This document shows positions 32,118 through 45,300 of a DNA stretch of 64,000 nt, piece after piece. The DNA is taken from contig JAJLRJ010000011.1 in NCBI GenBank assembly GCA_024195265.1, positions 21,958,095-22,022,094 of the forward strand, in the 5' to 3' direction. The stretch's first letter is position 1, and each line of letters opens with the position of its first letter. This stretch comes from Dendrophyllia cribrosa (Eukaryota > Cnidaria > Anthozoa > Scleractinia > Dendrophylliidae). Below the pieces are notes generated by a model. It worked only from the letters and a program-made list of their open reading frames with translations. It was not told the DNA's origin and ran no database searches. The position numbers and the translations under genes are program-made.

Positions 32118-35100
32118 GAACAAGGAAGTTATAATGCAAGCCACAGTTTACCTATGCGCTGATCAGAGTCTCTTTTCTCAGTAGCTTAACCGATATAGCA
32201 AACGGTTTGAATGCAACTAAAGTCTCACATTTTCCTCCTGTGCTTCGTTTGTTTGCAAACTACAATGTTTGAAGAGCAACTTCAGAATTGTTGAGCATGT
32301 TCCATGGTTTTGAATACCGTTACAAATTGCAACTTTTGATAGAGACCAGTAGGTGCACCGTTAAAGCAAAGATCATGCGTTTCATTCCCATTGAAGACTC
32401 GATATGTCCACAATTGTAGCGAAGGAAATCGATTTTTCTTTTATGCTTATACAGTCACTTACCTCTTGCAGGACGGCCTCAGGCAAATCTCCATACGATG
32501 TCACAGGAAGCGTCTTCTTTGGCTGTAACGACACCTGGGAGTTCCTGTCCTGTATAAACAGTCTTCTCAAGAACAAGGAAGTTGTAATACAAGCCACAGT
32601 TTACCTATGTGTTGATCAAGGTCTCTTTTCTCAGTAGCTTCACCGATATATCAAACGGTTTGAATGCAACTAAAGTCTCACATTTTCCTCCTGTGCTTTG
32701 TTTGTTTGCAAACTACAATGTTTGAAGAGCAACTTCAGAATTGTTGAGCGGGGACCATGGTTTTGAATATTATTACAAATTGCAACTTTTTATAGAGACC
32801 TGTAAGTCCACCGTTAAAGCAAAGATCATTGGTTTCATTCCCATTGAAGACTCGATATGTCCACAATTGTAGCGAAAGAAATCGATTTTTCTTTTATCCT
32901 TATATAGTCACTTACCTCTTGTAGGACAGCCTCGGGCAAATTTCCATACGATGTCACAGGAAGCGTCTTCTTTGGCTGTCAAGACACCTGGGAGTTCCTG
33001 TCCTGTATAAACAGTCTTCTCAAAAACAAGGAAGTTATAATAAAAGCCACAGTTTACCTATGTGTTGATCAGAGTCTCTTTTCTCAGTAGCTTCACCGAT
33101 ATAGGAAACGGTTTAAATGCAACTAAAGTCTCACATTTTACTCCTGTGCTTTGTTTGTTTGCAAACTACAATGTTTGAAGAGCAACTTCAGAATTGTTGA
33201 GCAGGTTCCATGGTTTTGAATACCATTACAAATTGCAACTTTTGATAGAGACCACTAGGTGCACCGCTAAAGCAAATATCATGGGTTTCATTCCAATTAA
33301 AGACTGGATGTGTCCACAATTATAGGGAAGGAAATCGATTTTTCTTTTATGCTTATATAGTCACTTACCTCTTGCAGGACAGCCTCAGGAAAATCTCCAT
33401 ACGATGTCACAGGAAGCGTCTTCTTTGGCTGTTACGACACCTGGACTTCCTGACCTGTATAAACAGTCTTCTCAAGAACAAGGAAGTTATAATGCAAGCC
33501 ACAGTTTACCTATGCGTTGATCAGAGTCTCTTTTCTCAGTAGCTTAACCGATATAGCAAACGGTTTGAATGCAACTAAAGTCTCACATTTTCCTCCTGTG
33601 CTTCGTTTGTTTGCAAACTACAATGTTTGAAGAGCAACTTCAGAATTGTTGAGCGGGGACCATGGTTTTGAATATTATTACAAATTGCAACTTTTTATAG
33701 AGACCTGTAAGTCCACCGTTAAAGCAAAGATCATTGGTTTCATTCCCATTGAAGACTCGATATGTCCACAATTGCAGCGAAAGAAATCGATTTTTCTTTT
33801 ATCCTTATATAGTCACTTACCTCTTGTAGGACAGCCTCGGGCAAATTTCCATACGATGTCACAGGAAGCGTCTTCTTTGGCTGTCAAGACACCTGGGAGT
33901 TCCTGTCCTGTATAAACAGTCTTCTCAAAAACAAGGAAGTTATAATAAAAGCCACAGTTTACCTATGTGTTGATCAGAGTCTCTTTTCTCAGTAGCTTCA
34001 CCGATATAGGAAACGGTTTAAACGCAACTAAAGTCTCACATTTTACTCCTGTGCTTTGTTTGTTTGCAAACTACAATGTTTGAACAGCAACTTCAGAATT
34101 GTTGAGCAGTTTCCATGGTTTTGAATACCATTACAAATTGCAACTTTTGATAGAGACCACTAGGTGCACCGTTAAAGCAAAGATCATGGGTTTCATTCCA
34201 ATTAAAGGCTGGAAGTGTCCACAATTATAGGGAAGGAAATCGATTTTTCTTTTATGCTTATACAGTCACTTACCTCTTGCTGGACAGCCTCAGGGAAATC
34301 TCTATACGATGTCACAGGAAGCGTCTTTATTGACTGTTACGACACCTGGAACTTCCTGACCTGTGTAAACAGTCTTCTCAAGAACAAGGAAGTTATAATG
34401 CAAGCCACAGTTTACCTATGTGTTGATCAAAGTCTCTTTTCTCAGTAGCTTCACCGATATATCAAACGGTTTGAATGCAACTAAAGTCTCACATTTTCCT
34501 CCTGTGCTTTGTTTGTTTGCAAACTACAACGTTTGATGAGAAACTTCAGAATTGTTGAGCAGGGACCATGGTTTTGAATACCATTACAAATTGCAACTTT
34601 TTATAGAGACCTGTAAGTCCACCGTTAAAGGAAAGATCATTGGTTTCATTCCCATTGAAGACTCGATATGTCCACAATTGTAGCGAAGGAAATAGATTTT
34701 TCTTTTATGCTTATACAGTCACTTACCTCTTGTAAGACAGCCTCGGGCAAATTTCCATACGATGTCGTAGGAAGCGTCTTTTTTGGCTGTTATGACACCT
34801 GGAACTTCCTGACCTGTGTAAACAGTCTTCTCAAGAACAAGGAAATTATAATGCAAGTCACAATTTACTTATGTTGTGATGACCGTCTGTTTTCTCAGTA
34901 GCTTCACCGATATAGCAAACGATTTGAATGCAACTATAGTCTCACATTTTCCTCCTGTATTTTGTTTGTTTGCAAAGTACATTGTTTAAAGAGTAAGTTG
35001 AGAATTGTTGAGCTAGGACCGTGCTTTTGAATGCCATTAAAACTTTCAACTTTTAGTAGAGCCCAGTAGGTCCACAGTTAAAGTAAAGACCATGGGTTTG

Positions 35101-36932
35101 AACTTCAATGCAACCTTAGATTTACTGTTCGTCCTTTACAACTTTTGGTTGATCCCGGTACAGTCACCGTTAACAGCAATCATTATGGGTTTCATTCCAA
35201 TTAAAAACTGGACATGTCCACAATTATAGCGAAGGAAATCGATTTTTCTTTTATGCTTATACGGTCACTTACCTCTAGCAGGACAGCCCCAGGGAAATCT
35301 CCATACGATGTCACATGAAGCGTCTTTATTGGCTGTTACGACACCTGGAACTTCCTGACCTGTGTAAACAGTCTTCTCAAGAACAAGGAAATTATAATGC
35401 AAGTCACAATTTACTTATGTTGTGATGACCGTCTGTTTTCTCAGTAGCTTCACCGATATAGCAAACGATTTGAATGCAACTATAGTCTCACATTTTCCTC
35501 CTGTATTTTGTTTGTTTGCAAAGTACATTGTTTAAAGAGTAACTTGAGAATTGTTGAGCTAGGACCGTGCTTTTGAATGCCATTAAAACTTTCAACTTTT
35601 AGTAGAGCCCAGTAGGTCCACAGTTAAAGTAAAGACCATGGGTTTGAACTTCAATGCAACCTCAGATTTACTGTTCGTCCTTTACAACTTTTGGTTGATC
35701 CCGGTACGGTCACCGTTAACAGCAATCATCATGGGTTTGATTCCCATTTAAGTCTCCATATGTACACAATTATAGCGAAGGAAATCGATTTTTCTTTTAT
35801 GCTTATACCGTCACTTACCTCTTGCAGGACAGCCTCAAGCAAATCTCCATACGATGTCACATGAAGCGTCTTTATTGGCTGTTACGACACCTGGAAGTTC
35901 CTGACCTGTATAAACAGTCTTCTCAGGAAGAAGGAAGTTATAATGCAAGCCACAGTTTACCTATGTGTTGATCAAAGTCTCTTTTCTCAGTAGCATCACC
36001 GATATAGCAAGCGGTTTTAATGCAACTAAAGTCTCACATTTTCCTCCTGTGCTTTGTTTGTTTGCAAACTACAATGTTTGAAGAGCAACTTCAGAATTGT
36101 TGAGCATGTTCCATGGTTTTGAATACCGTTACAAATTGCAACTTTTGATAGAGACCAGTAGGTGCACCGTTAAAGCAAAGATCATGGGTTTCATTCCAAT
36201 TAAAGAGTCGATATGTCCACAATTGTAGCGAAGGAAATCGATTATTCTTTTATGCTTAAACAGTCACTTACCTCTTGCAGGACAGCCTCATGCAAATCTC
36301 CATACGATGTCACAGGAAGCGTCTTCTTTGGCTGTCACGACACCTGGGAGTTCTTGTCCTGTATAAACAGTCTTCTCAAGAACAAGGAAGTTATAATGCA
36401 AGCCACAGTTTACCTATGTGTTGATCAGAGTCTCTTTTCTCAGTAGCTTCACCGATATAGGAAACGGTTTAAATGCAACTAAAGTCTCACATTTTACTCC
36501 TGTGCTTTGTTTGTTTGCAAACTACAATGTTTGAAGAGCAACTTCAGAATTGTTGAGCAGGTTCCATGGTTTTTAATACCATTACAAATTGCAACTTTTG
36601 ATAGAGACCACTAGGTGCACCGTTAAAGCAAATATCATGGGTTTCATTCCAATTAAAGACTGGATGTGTCCACAATTATAGGGAAGGAAATCGATTTTTC
36701 TTTTATGCTTATATAGTCACTTACCTCTTGCAGGACAGCCTCAGGAAAATCTCCATACTATGTCACAGGAAGCGTCTTCTTTGGCTGTTACGACACCTGG
36801 GACTTCCTGACCTGTATAAACAGTCTTCTCAAGAACAAGGAAGTTATAATGCAAGCCACAGTTTACCTATGCGCTGATCAGTCTCTTTTCTCAGTAGCTT
36901 AACCGATATAGCAAACGGTTTGAATGCAACTA
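32116..36932 (+). repeat. 453-bp satellite array, second block, up to the gap
   Basis: The monomers continue in the same orientation and phase as before the LINE. Part of this block is a near-identical copy of earlier sequence: 33614-35361 repeats 28630-30377 with an offset of 4984 bp, and 32130-33060 repeats about 28050-28980 with an offset of 4079 bp. Two adjacent 546-bp monomers occur near 35100 and 35645. Confidence 0.95.
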
Positions 36933-37432
36933 NNNNNNNNNNNNNNNNNNNNNNNNNNNNNNNNNNNNNNNNNNNNNNNNNNNNNNNNNNNNNNNNNNNN
37001 NNNNNNNNNNNNNNNNNNNNNNNNNNNNNNNNNNNNNNNNNNNNNNNNNNNNNNNNNNNNNNNNNNNNNNNNNNNNNNNNNNNNNNNNNNNNNNNNNNNN
37101 NNNNNNNNNNNNNNNNNNNNNNNNNNNNNNNNNNNNNNNNNNNNNNNNNNNNNNNNNNNNNNNNNNNNNNNNNNNNNNNNNNNNNNNNNNNNNNNNNNNN
37201 NNNNNNNNNNNNNNNNNNNNNNNNNNNNNNNNNNNNNNNNNNNNNNNNNNNNNNNNNNNNNNNNNNNNNNNNNNNNNNNNNNNNNNNNNNNNNNNNNNNN
37301 NNNNNNNNNNNNNNNNNNNNNNNNNNNNNNNNNNNNNNNNNNNNNNNNNNNNNNNNNNNNNNNNNNNNNNNNNNNNNNNNNNNNNNNNNNNNNNNNNNNN
37401 NNNNNNNNNNNNNNNNNNNNNNNNNNNNNNNN
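36933..37432. other. Assembly gap of exactly 500 N
   Basis: The run of N is 500 long, a conventional placeholder size, so the true number of missing monomers is unknown. Reading frames across it are meaningless. Confidence 0.98.
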
Positions 37433-40400
37433 GCAAGCCACAGTTTACCTATGCGTTGATCAAGTCTCTTTTCTCAGTAGCTTAACCGGTATAGCAAACG
37501 GTTTGAATGCAACTAAAGTCTCACATTTTCCCCTGTGCTTTGTTTGTTTGCAAACTACAATGTTTGAAGAGCAACTTCAGAATTGTTTGAGCAGGTTCCA
37601 TGGTTTTGAATACCGTTACAAATTGCAACTTTTGATAGAGACCAGTAGGTGCACCGTTAAAGCAAAGATCATGGGTTTCATTCCAATTAAAACTGGATAT
37701 GTCCACAATTGTAGGAAGGAAATCGATTTTTCTTTTATGCTTATACAGTCACTTACCTCTTGCAGGACAGCCTCAGCAAATCTCCATACGATGTCACAGG
37801 AAGCGTCTTCTTTGGCTGTTACGACACCTGGGAGTTCCTGTCCTGTATAAACAGTCTTCTCAAGAACAAGGAAGTTGTAATGCAAGCCACAGTTTACCTA
37901 TGTGTTGATCAGAGTCTCTTTTTCTCAGTAGCTTCACCGATATAGCAACGGTTTAATGCAACTAAAGTCTCATATTTTCCTCTTGTGCTTTGTTTGTTTG
38001 CAAACTACAATGTTTGAAGAGCAACTTCAGAATTGTTGAGCAGTTTCCATGGTTTTGAATACCATTACAAATTGCAACTTTTGATAGAGACCAGTAGGTG
38101 CACCGTTAAAGCAAAGATCATGGGTTTCATTCCATTAAGACTGGATATGTCCACAATTATAGCGAAGGAAATCGATTTTTCTTTATGCTTATACAGTCAC
38201 TTACCTCTTGCAGGACAGCCTCAGGAAATCTCCATACGATGTCACAGGAAGCGTCTTCTTTGCTGTTACGACACCTGGACTTCCTGACCTGTATAAACAG
38301 TCTTCTCAGAACAAGGATGTTTAATGCAAGCCACAGTTTACCTATGTGTTGATCAGAGTCTCTTTTCTCAGTAGCTTCACCGATATAGCAAACGGTTTGA
38401 ATGCAACTAAAGTCTCACATTTTACTCCTGTGCTTTGTTTGTTTGCAAACTACAATGTTTGAAGAGCAACTTCAGAATTGTTGAGCAGGTTCCATGGTTT
38501 TGAATACCGTTACAAATTGCAACTTTTGATAGAGACCAGTAGTGCACCGTTAAAGCAAAGATCATGGGTTTCATTCCAATTAAAGACTGGATATGTCCAC
38601 AATTGTAGCGAAGGAAATCGATTTTTCTTTTATGCTTATACAGTCACTTACCTCTTGCAGGACAGCCTCAGCAAATCTCCATACGATGTCACAGGAAGCG
38701 TCTTCTTTGGCTGTTACGACACCTGGGAACTTCCTGACCTGTATAAACAGTCTTCTCAAGAACAAGGAAGTTATAATGCAAGCCACAGTTTTACCTATGT
38801 GTTGATCAGAGTCTCTTTTCTCAGTAGCTTCACCGATATAGGAAACGGTTTGAATGCAACTAAAGTCTCACATTTTCTCCTGTGCTTTGTTTGTTTGCAA
38901 ACTACAATGTTGAAGAGCAACTTCAGAATTGTTGAGCAGGTTCCATGGTTTTGAATACCATTACAAATTGCAACTTTTGATAGAGACCAGTAGTGCACCG
39001 TTAAAGCAAAGATCATGGGTTTCATTCCAATTAAAGACTGATATGTCCACAATTATAGCGAAGGAAATCGATTTTTTTCTTTATGCTTATATAGTCACTT
39101 ACCTCTTGCAGGACAGCCTCAAAATCTCCATACGATGTCACAGGAAGCGTCTTCTTTGGCTGTTACGACACCTGGGACTTCCTGACCTGTATAAACAGTC
39201 TTCTCAAGAACAAGGAAGTTATAATGCAAGCCACAGTTTACCTATGTGTTGATCAGAGTCTCTTTTCTCAGTAGCTTCACCGATATAGCAAACGGTTTGA
39301 ATGCAACTAAAGTCTCACATTTTCCTCCTGTGCTTTGTTTGTTTGCAAACTACAATGTTTGAAGAGCAACTTCAGAATTGTTGAGCAGGTTCCATGGTTT
39401 TGAATACCATTACAAATTGCAACTTTTCATAGAGACCAGTAGGTGCACCGTTAAAGCAAAGATCATGGGTTTCATTCCAATTAAAGACTGGATATGTCCA
39501 CAATTGTAGCGAAGGAAATCGATTTTTCTTTTATGCTTATACAGTCACTTACCTCTTGCAGGACGCCTCAGGCAAATCTCCATACGATGTCACAGGAAGC
39601 GTCTTCTTTCTGGCTGTAACGACACCTGGAGTTCCTGACCTGTATAAACAGTCTTCTCAAGAACAAGGAAGTTTAATACAAGCCACAGTTTACCTATGTG
39701 TTGATCAGAGTCTCTTTTCTCAGTAGCTTCACCGATATAGGAAACGGTTTGAATGCAACTAAAGTCTCATATTTTCCTCTTGGCTTTGTTTGTTTGCAAA
39801 CTACAATGTTTGAAACAGCAACTTCAGAATTGTTGAGCATTTTCCATGGTTTTGAATACCATTACAAATTACAACTTTTGATAGAGACCATAGGTGCACC
39901 GTTAAAGCAAAGATCATGGGTTTCATTCCAATTAAAGACTGGAATGTCCACAATTATAGGAAGGAAATCGATTTTTCTTTTATGCTTATACAGTCACTTA
40001 CCTCTTGCAGACAGCCTCAGGCAAATCTCCATACGATGTCACAGGAAGCGTCTTCTTTGGCTGTCACGACACCTGGACTTCCTGACCTGTATAAACAGTC
40101 TTCTCAAGAACAAGGAAGTTATAATGCAAGCCACAGTTTACCTATGTGTTGATCAGAGTCTCTTTTCTCAGTAGCTTCACCGATATAGCAAACGGTTTGA
40201 AATGCAACTAAAGTCTCACATTTTCCTCCTGTGCTTGTTTGTTTGCAAACTACAATGTTTGAAGGCAACTTCAGAATTGTTGAGCAGGTTCCATGTTTTG
40301 AATACATTACAAATTGCAACTTTTGATAGAGACCAGTAGGTGCACCGTTAAAGCAAAGATCATGGGTTTCATTCCAATTAAAGACTGGATGTCCACAATT

Positions 40401-43400
40401 ATAGCGAAGGAAATCGATTTTTCTTTTATGCTTATACAGTCACTTACCTCTTGCAGGACAGCCTCAGGAAATCTCCATACGATGTCACAGGAAGCGTCTT
40501 CTTTGGCTGTCACGACACCTGGACTTCCTGACCTGTATAAACAGTCTTCTCAAGAACAAGGAAGTTATAATGCAAGCCACAGTTTACCTATGGTTGATCA
40601 GAGTCTCTTTTCTCAGTAGCTTCACCGATATAGCAAACGGTTTGAATGCAACTAAAGTCTCACATTTTCTCCTGTGCTTTGTTTGTTTGCAAACTACAAT
40701 GTTTGAAGAGCAACTTCAGAATTGTTGAGCAGGTTCCATGGTTTTGAATACCATTACAAATTGCAACTTTTGATAGAGACCAGTAGGTGCACCGTTAAAG
40801 CAAATCATGGGTTTCATTCCAATTAAAGACTGGATGTCCACAATTATAGCGAAGGAAATCGATTTTTCTTTTATGCTTATACAGTCACTTACCTCTAGCA
40901 GGACAGCCTCAGCAAATCTCCATACGATGTCACAGGAAGCGTCTTTTTGGCTGTTACGACACTTGGAACTTCCTGACCTGTATAAACAGTCTTCTCAAGA
41001 ACAAGGAAGTTATAATGCAAGCCACAGTTTACCTATGTGTTGATCAGAGTCTCTTTTCTCAGTAGCTTCACCGATATAGCAAACGGTTTGAATGCAACTA
41101 AAGTCTCACATTTTCCTCCTGTGCTTTGTTTGTTTGCAAACTACAATGTTTGAAGAGCAACTTCAGAATTGTTGAGGAGGTTCCATGGTTTTGAATATTA
41201 CAAATTGCAACTTTTTAGAGACCTGTAGGTGCACCGTTAAAGCAAAGATCATGGGTTTCATTCCCATTAAAGACTGATATGTCCACAATTATAGCGAAGG
41301 AAATCGATTTTTCTTTTATGCTTATACAGTCACTTACTCTTGCAGGACAGCCTTGGGCAAATCTTCCATACGATGTCACAGGAAGCGTCCTTCTTTGGCT
41401 GTTATGACACCTGGAACTTCCTGACCTGTGTAAACAGTCTTCAAGAACAAGGAAGTTATAAGCAAGTCAGAATTTACCTATGTTGTGATGAGCGTCTGTT
41501 TTCTCAGTAGCTTCACCGATATAGGAAACGGTTTGAATGCAACTATGGTCTCACATTTTCCTCCTGTATTTTGTTTGTTTGCAAAGTACATTGTTTAAAG
41601 AGTAACTTGAGAATTGTTGAGCTAGGACCGTGGTTTTGAATGCCATTAAAACTTTCAAGTTTTAGTAGAGCCCAATAGGTCCACCGTTAAAGTAAAGACC
41701 ATGGGTTTGAACTTCAATGCAACCTCAGATTTACTGTTCGTCCTTTACAACTTTTGGTTGATCACGCTACGGTCACCGCTAACAGCAATCATCATGGGTT
41801 TGATTCCCATTAAAGACTCCATATGTCCACAATTATAGCGAAGGAAATCGATTTTTCTTTTATGCTTATACAGTCACTTACCTCTTGCAGGACAGCCTCA
41901 GGCAAATCTCCATACGATGTCACAGGAAGCGTCTTTATTGGCTGTTACGACACCTTGGAACTTCCTGACCTGTATAAACAGTCTTCTCAAGAACAAGGAA
42001 GTTATAATGCAAGCCACAGTTTACCTATGTGTTGATCAGAGTCTCTTTTCTCAGTAGCTTCACCGATATAGCAAACGGTTTTAATGCAACTAAAGTCTCA
42101 CATTTTCCTCCTGTGCTTTGTTTGTTTGCAAACTACAATGTTTGAAGAGCAACTTCAGAATTGTTGAGCAGGTTCCATGGTTTTGAATACCATTACAAAT
42201 TGCAACTTTTGATAGAGACCAGTAGGTGCACCGTTAAAGCAAAGATCATGGGTTTTCATTCCAATTAAAACTGGATATGTCACAATTATAGCGAAGGAAA
42301 TCGATTTTTCTTTATGCTTATACAGTCACTTACCTCTAGCAGGACAGCCTCAGGAAATCTCCATACGATGTCACAGGAAGCGTCTTTATTGGCTGTTAAC
42401 GACACCTGGAACTTCCTGACCTGTATAAACATACAGTCTCTCAAGAACAAGGAAGTTATAATGCAAGTCAGAATTACTTATGTTGTGATGAGCGTCTCTT
42501 TCTCAGTAGCTTCACCGATATAGCAAACGATTTGAATGCAACTATAGTCTCACATTTTCCTCCTGTATTTTGTTTGTTTGCAAAGTACATTGTTTAAAGA
42601 GTAACTTGAGAATTGTTGAGCTAGGACCGTGGTGTTGAATGCCATTAAAACTTTCAACTTTTAGTAGAGCCCAGTAGGTCCACAGTTAAAGTAAAGACCA
42701 TTGGTTTGAACTTCAATGCAACCTTAGATTTACTGTTCGTCCTTTACAACTTTTGGTTGATCCCGGTACGGTCACCGTTAACAGCAATCATCATGGGTTT
42801 GATTCCCATTAAAGACTCCATATGTACACAATTATAGCGAAGGAAATCGATTTTTTCTTTTATGCTTATACCGTCACTTAACTCTTGCAGGACAGCCTCA
42901 GGCAAATCTCCATAAGATGTCACAGGAAGCGTCTTCATTGGCTGTTACGACCCCTGGAACTTCCTGACCTGTATAAACAGTCTTCTCAAGAACAAGGAAG
43001 TTATAATGCAAGCCACAGTTTACCAATGTGTTGATCAGAGTCTCTTTTCTCAGTAGCTTCACCGACATAGCAAGCGGTTTTAATGCAACTAAAGTCTCAC
43101 ATTTTCCTCCTGTGCTTTGTTGTTTGCAAACTACAATGCTTGAAGAGCAACTTCAGAATTGTTGAGCAGGTTCCATGGTTTTGAATACCATTACAAATTG
43201 CAACTTTTGATAGAGACCACTAGGTGCACCGTTAAAGCAAAGATCATGGGTTTCATTCCAATTAAAGACTGGATGTGTCCAGAATTATAGCGGAAGGAAA
43301 TCGATTTTTCTTTTATGCTGATATAGTCACTTACCTCTTGCAGGACAGCCTCAGGCAAATCTCCATACGATGTCACAGGAAGCGTCTTCTTTGGCTGTTA

Positions 43401-45300
43401 CGACCCCTGGAACTTCCTGACTGTATAAACAGTCTTCTCAAGAAGAAGGAAGTTATAATGCAAGCCACAGTTTACCTATGTGTTGATCAAAGTCTCTTTT
43501 CTCAGTAGCTTCACCGATATAGCAAACGGTTTTAATGCAACTAAAGTCTCACATTTTCCTCCTGTGCTTTGTTTGTTTGCAAACTACAATGCTTGAAGAG
43601 CAACTTCAGAATTGTTGAGCAGGTTCCATGGTTTTGAATACCATTACAAATTGCAACTTTTGATAGAGACCACTAGGTGCACCGTTAAAGCAAAGATCAT
43701 GGGTTTCATTCCAATTAAAGACTGGATATGTCCACAATTATAGGGAAGGAAATCGATTTTTCTTTTATGCTTATACAGTCACTTACCTCTTGCAGGACAG
43801 CCTCAGGCAAATCTCCATACGATGTCACAGGAAGCGTCTTCTTTGGCTGTCACGACACCTGGGAGTTCCTGTCCTGTATAAACAGTCTTCTCAAGAACAA
43901 GGAAGTTATAATGCAAGCCACAGTTTACCTATGTGTTGATCAGAGTCTCTTTTCTCAGTAGCTTCACCGATATAGGAAACGGTTTGAATGCAACTAAAGT
44001 CTCATATTTTCCTCTTGTGCTTTGTTTGTTTGCAAACTACAATGTTTGAACAGCAACTTCAGAATTGTTGAGCAGTTTCCATGGTTTTGAATACCATTAC
44101 AAATTGCAACTTTTGATAGAGACCACTAGGTGCACCGTTAAAGCAAAGATCATGGGTTTCATTCCAATTAAAGGCTGGAAGTGTCCACAATTATAGGGAA
44201 GGAAATCGATTTTTCTTTTATGCTTATACAGTCACTTACCTCTTGCAGGACAGCCTCAGGGAAATCTCTATACGATGTCACAGGAAGCGTCTTTATTGGC
44301 TGTTACGACACCTGGAACTTCCTGACCTGTATAAACAGTCTTCTCAAGAACAAGGAAGTTAGAATGCAAGCCACAGTTTACCTATGTGTTGATCAGAGTC
44401 TCTTTTCTCAGTAGCTTCACCGATATATCAAACGGTTTGAATGCAACTGAGGTCTCACATTTTCCTCCTGTGCTTTGTTTGTTTTCAAACTACAATGTTT
44501 GAAGAGCAACTTCAGAATTGTTGAGCAGGGTCCATGGTTTTGAATACCATTACAAATTGCAACTTTTGATAAGAGCACTAGGTGCACCGTTAAAGCAAAG
44601 ATCATGGGTTTCATTCCAATTAAAGACTGGATGTGTCCACAATTATAGGGAAGGAAATCGATTTTTCTTTTATGCTGATATAGTCACTTACCTCTTGCAG
44701 GACAGCCTCAGGAAAATCTCCATACGATGTCACAGGAAGCGTCTTCTTTGGCTGTTACGACACCTGGAACTTCCTGACCTGTATAAACAGTCTTCTCAAG
44801 AAGAAGGAAGTTATAATGCAAGCCACAGTTTACCTATGTGTTGATCAAAGTCTCTTTCTCAGTAGCTTCACCGATATAGCAAGCGGTTTTAATGCAACTA
44901 AAGTCTCACATTTTCCTCCTGTGCTTTGTTTGTTTGCAAACTACAATGCTTGAAGAGCAACTTCAGAATTGTTGAGCAGGTTCCATGGTTTTGAATACCG
45001 TTACAAACTGCAACTTTTGATAGAGACCACTAGGTGCACCGTTAAAGCAAAGATCATGGGTTTCATTCCAATTAAAGACTGGATATGTCCACAATTATAG
45101 GAAGGAAATCGATTTTTCTTTTATGCTTATACAGTCACTTACCTCTTGCAGGACAGCCTCAGGCAAATCTCCATACGATGTCACAGGAAGCGTCTTCTTT
45201 GGCTGTTACGACACCTGGAACTTCCTGACCTGTATAAACAGTCTTCTCAAGAACAAAGGAAGTTAGAATGCAAGCCACAGTTTACCTATGTGTTGATCAG
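37433..45300 (+). repeat. 453-bp satellite array, indel-rich block after the gap
   Basis: This is the same satellite, but from the gap to about 43300 nearly every monomer has one or more single-base indels, often in doubled letters or homopolymers. Examples are GAATTGTTTGAGCAGG near 37583, CATTCCATTAAGACTGG near 38128 and ATTTTTTTCTTT near 39070. The 77-codon ORF is broken in almost all of them. Indels become rarer from 43300 to about 45300. The pattern fits an unpolished gap-filled consensus better than biology. 546-bp variants occur near 41706 and 42705. Confidence 0.9.
43728..43961 (+). other. Representative 77-codon ORF of the satellite monomer (coding status doubtful)
   Basis: The frame begins MSTIIGKEIDFSFMLIQSLT, contains GSVFFGCHDTWEFLSCINSL and ends VYLCVDQSLFSQ, followed by TAG. 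It recurs intact in several dozen monomers. The region includes a hydrophobic stretch and four Cys residues, but there is no recognisable domain. Many monomers lack the ATG (GTG instead) and differ by replacements such as Tyr/His/Asn, Asn/Glu and Thr/Ser. The other frames over the same bases are also fairly open, so a true protein is uncertain. Confidence 0.3.

Noticed and set aside
36899..37850. Long ORFs spanning the N run
   Set aside because: They are artefacts of translating unknown bases.
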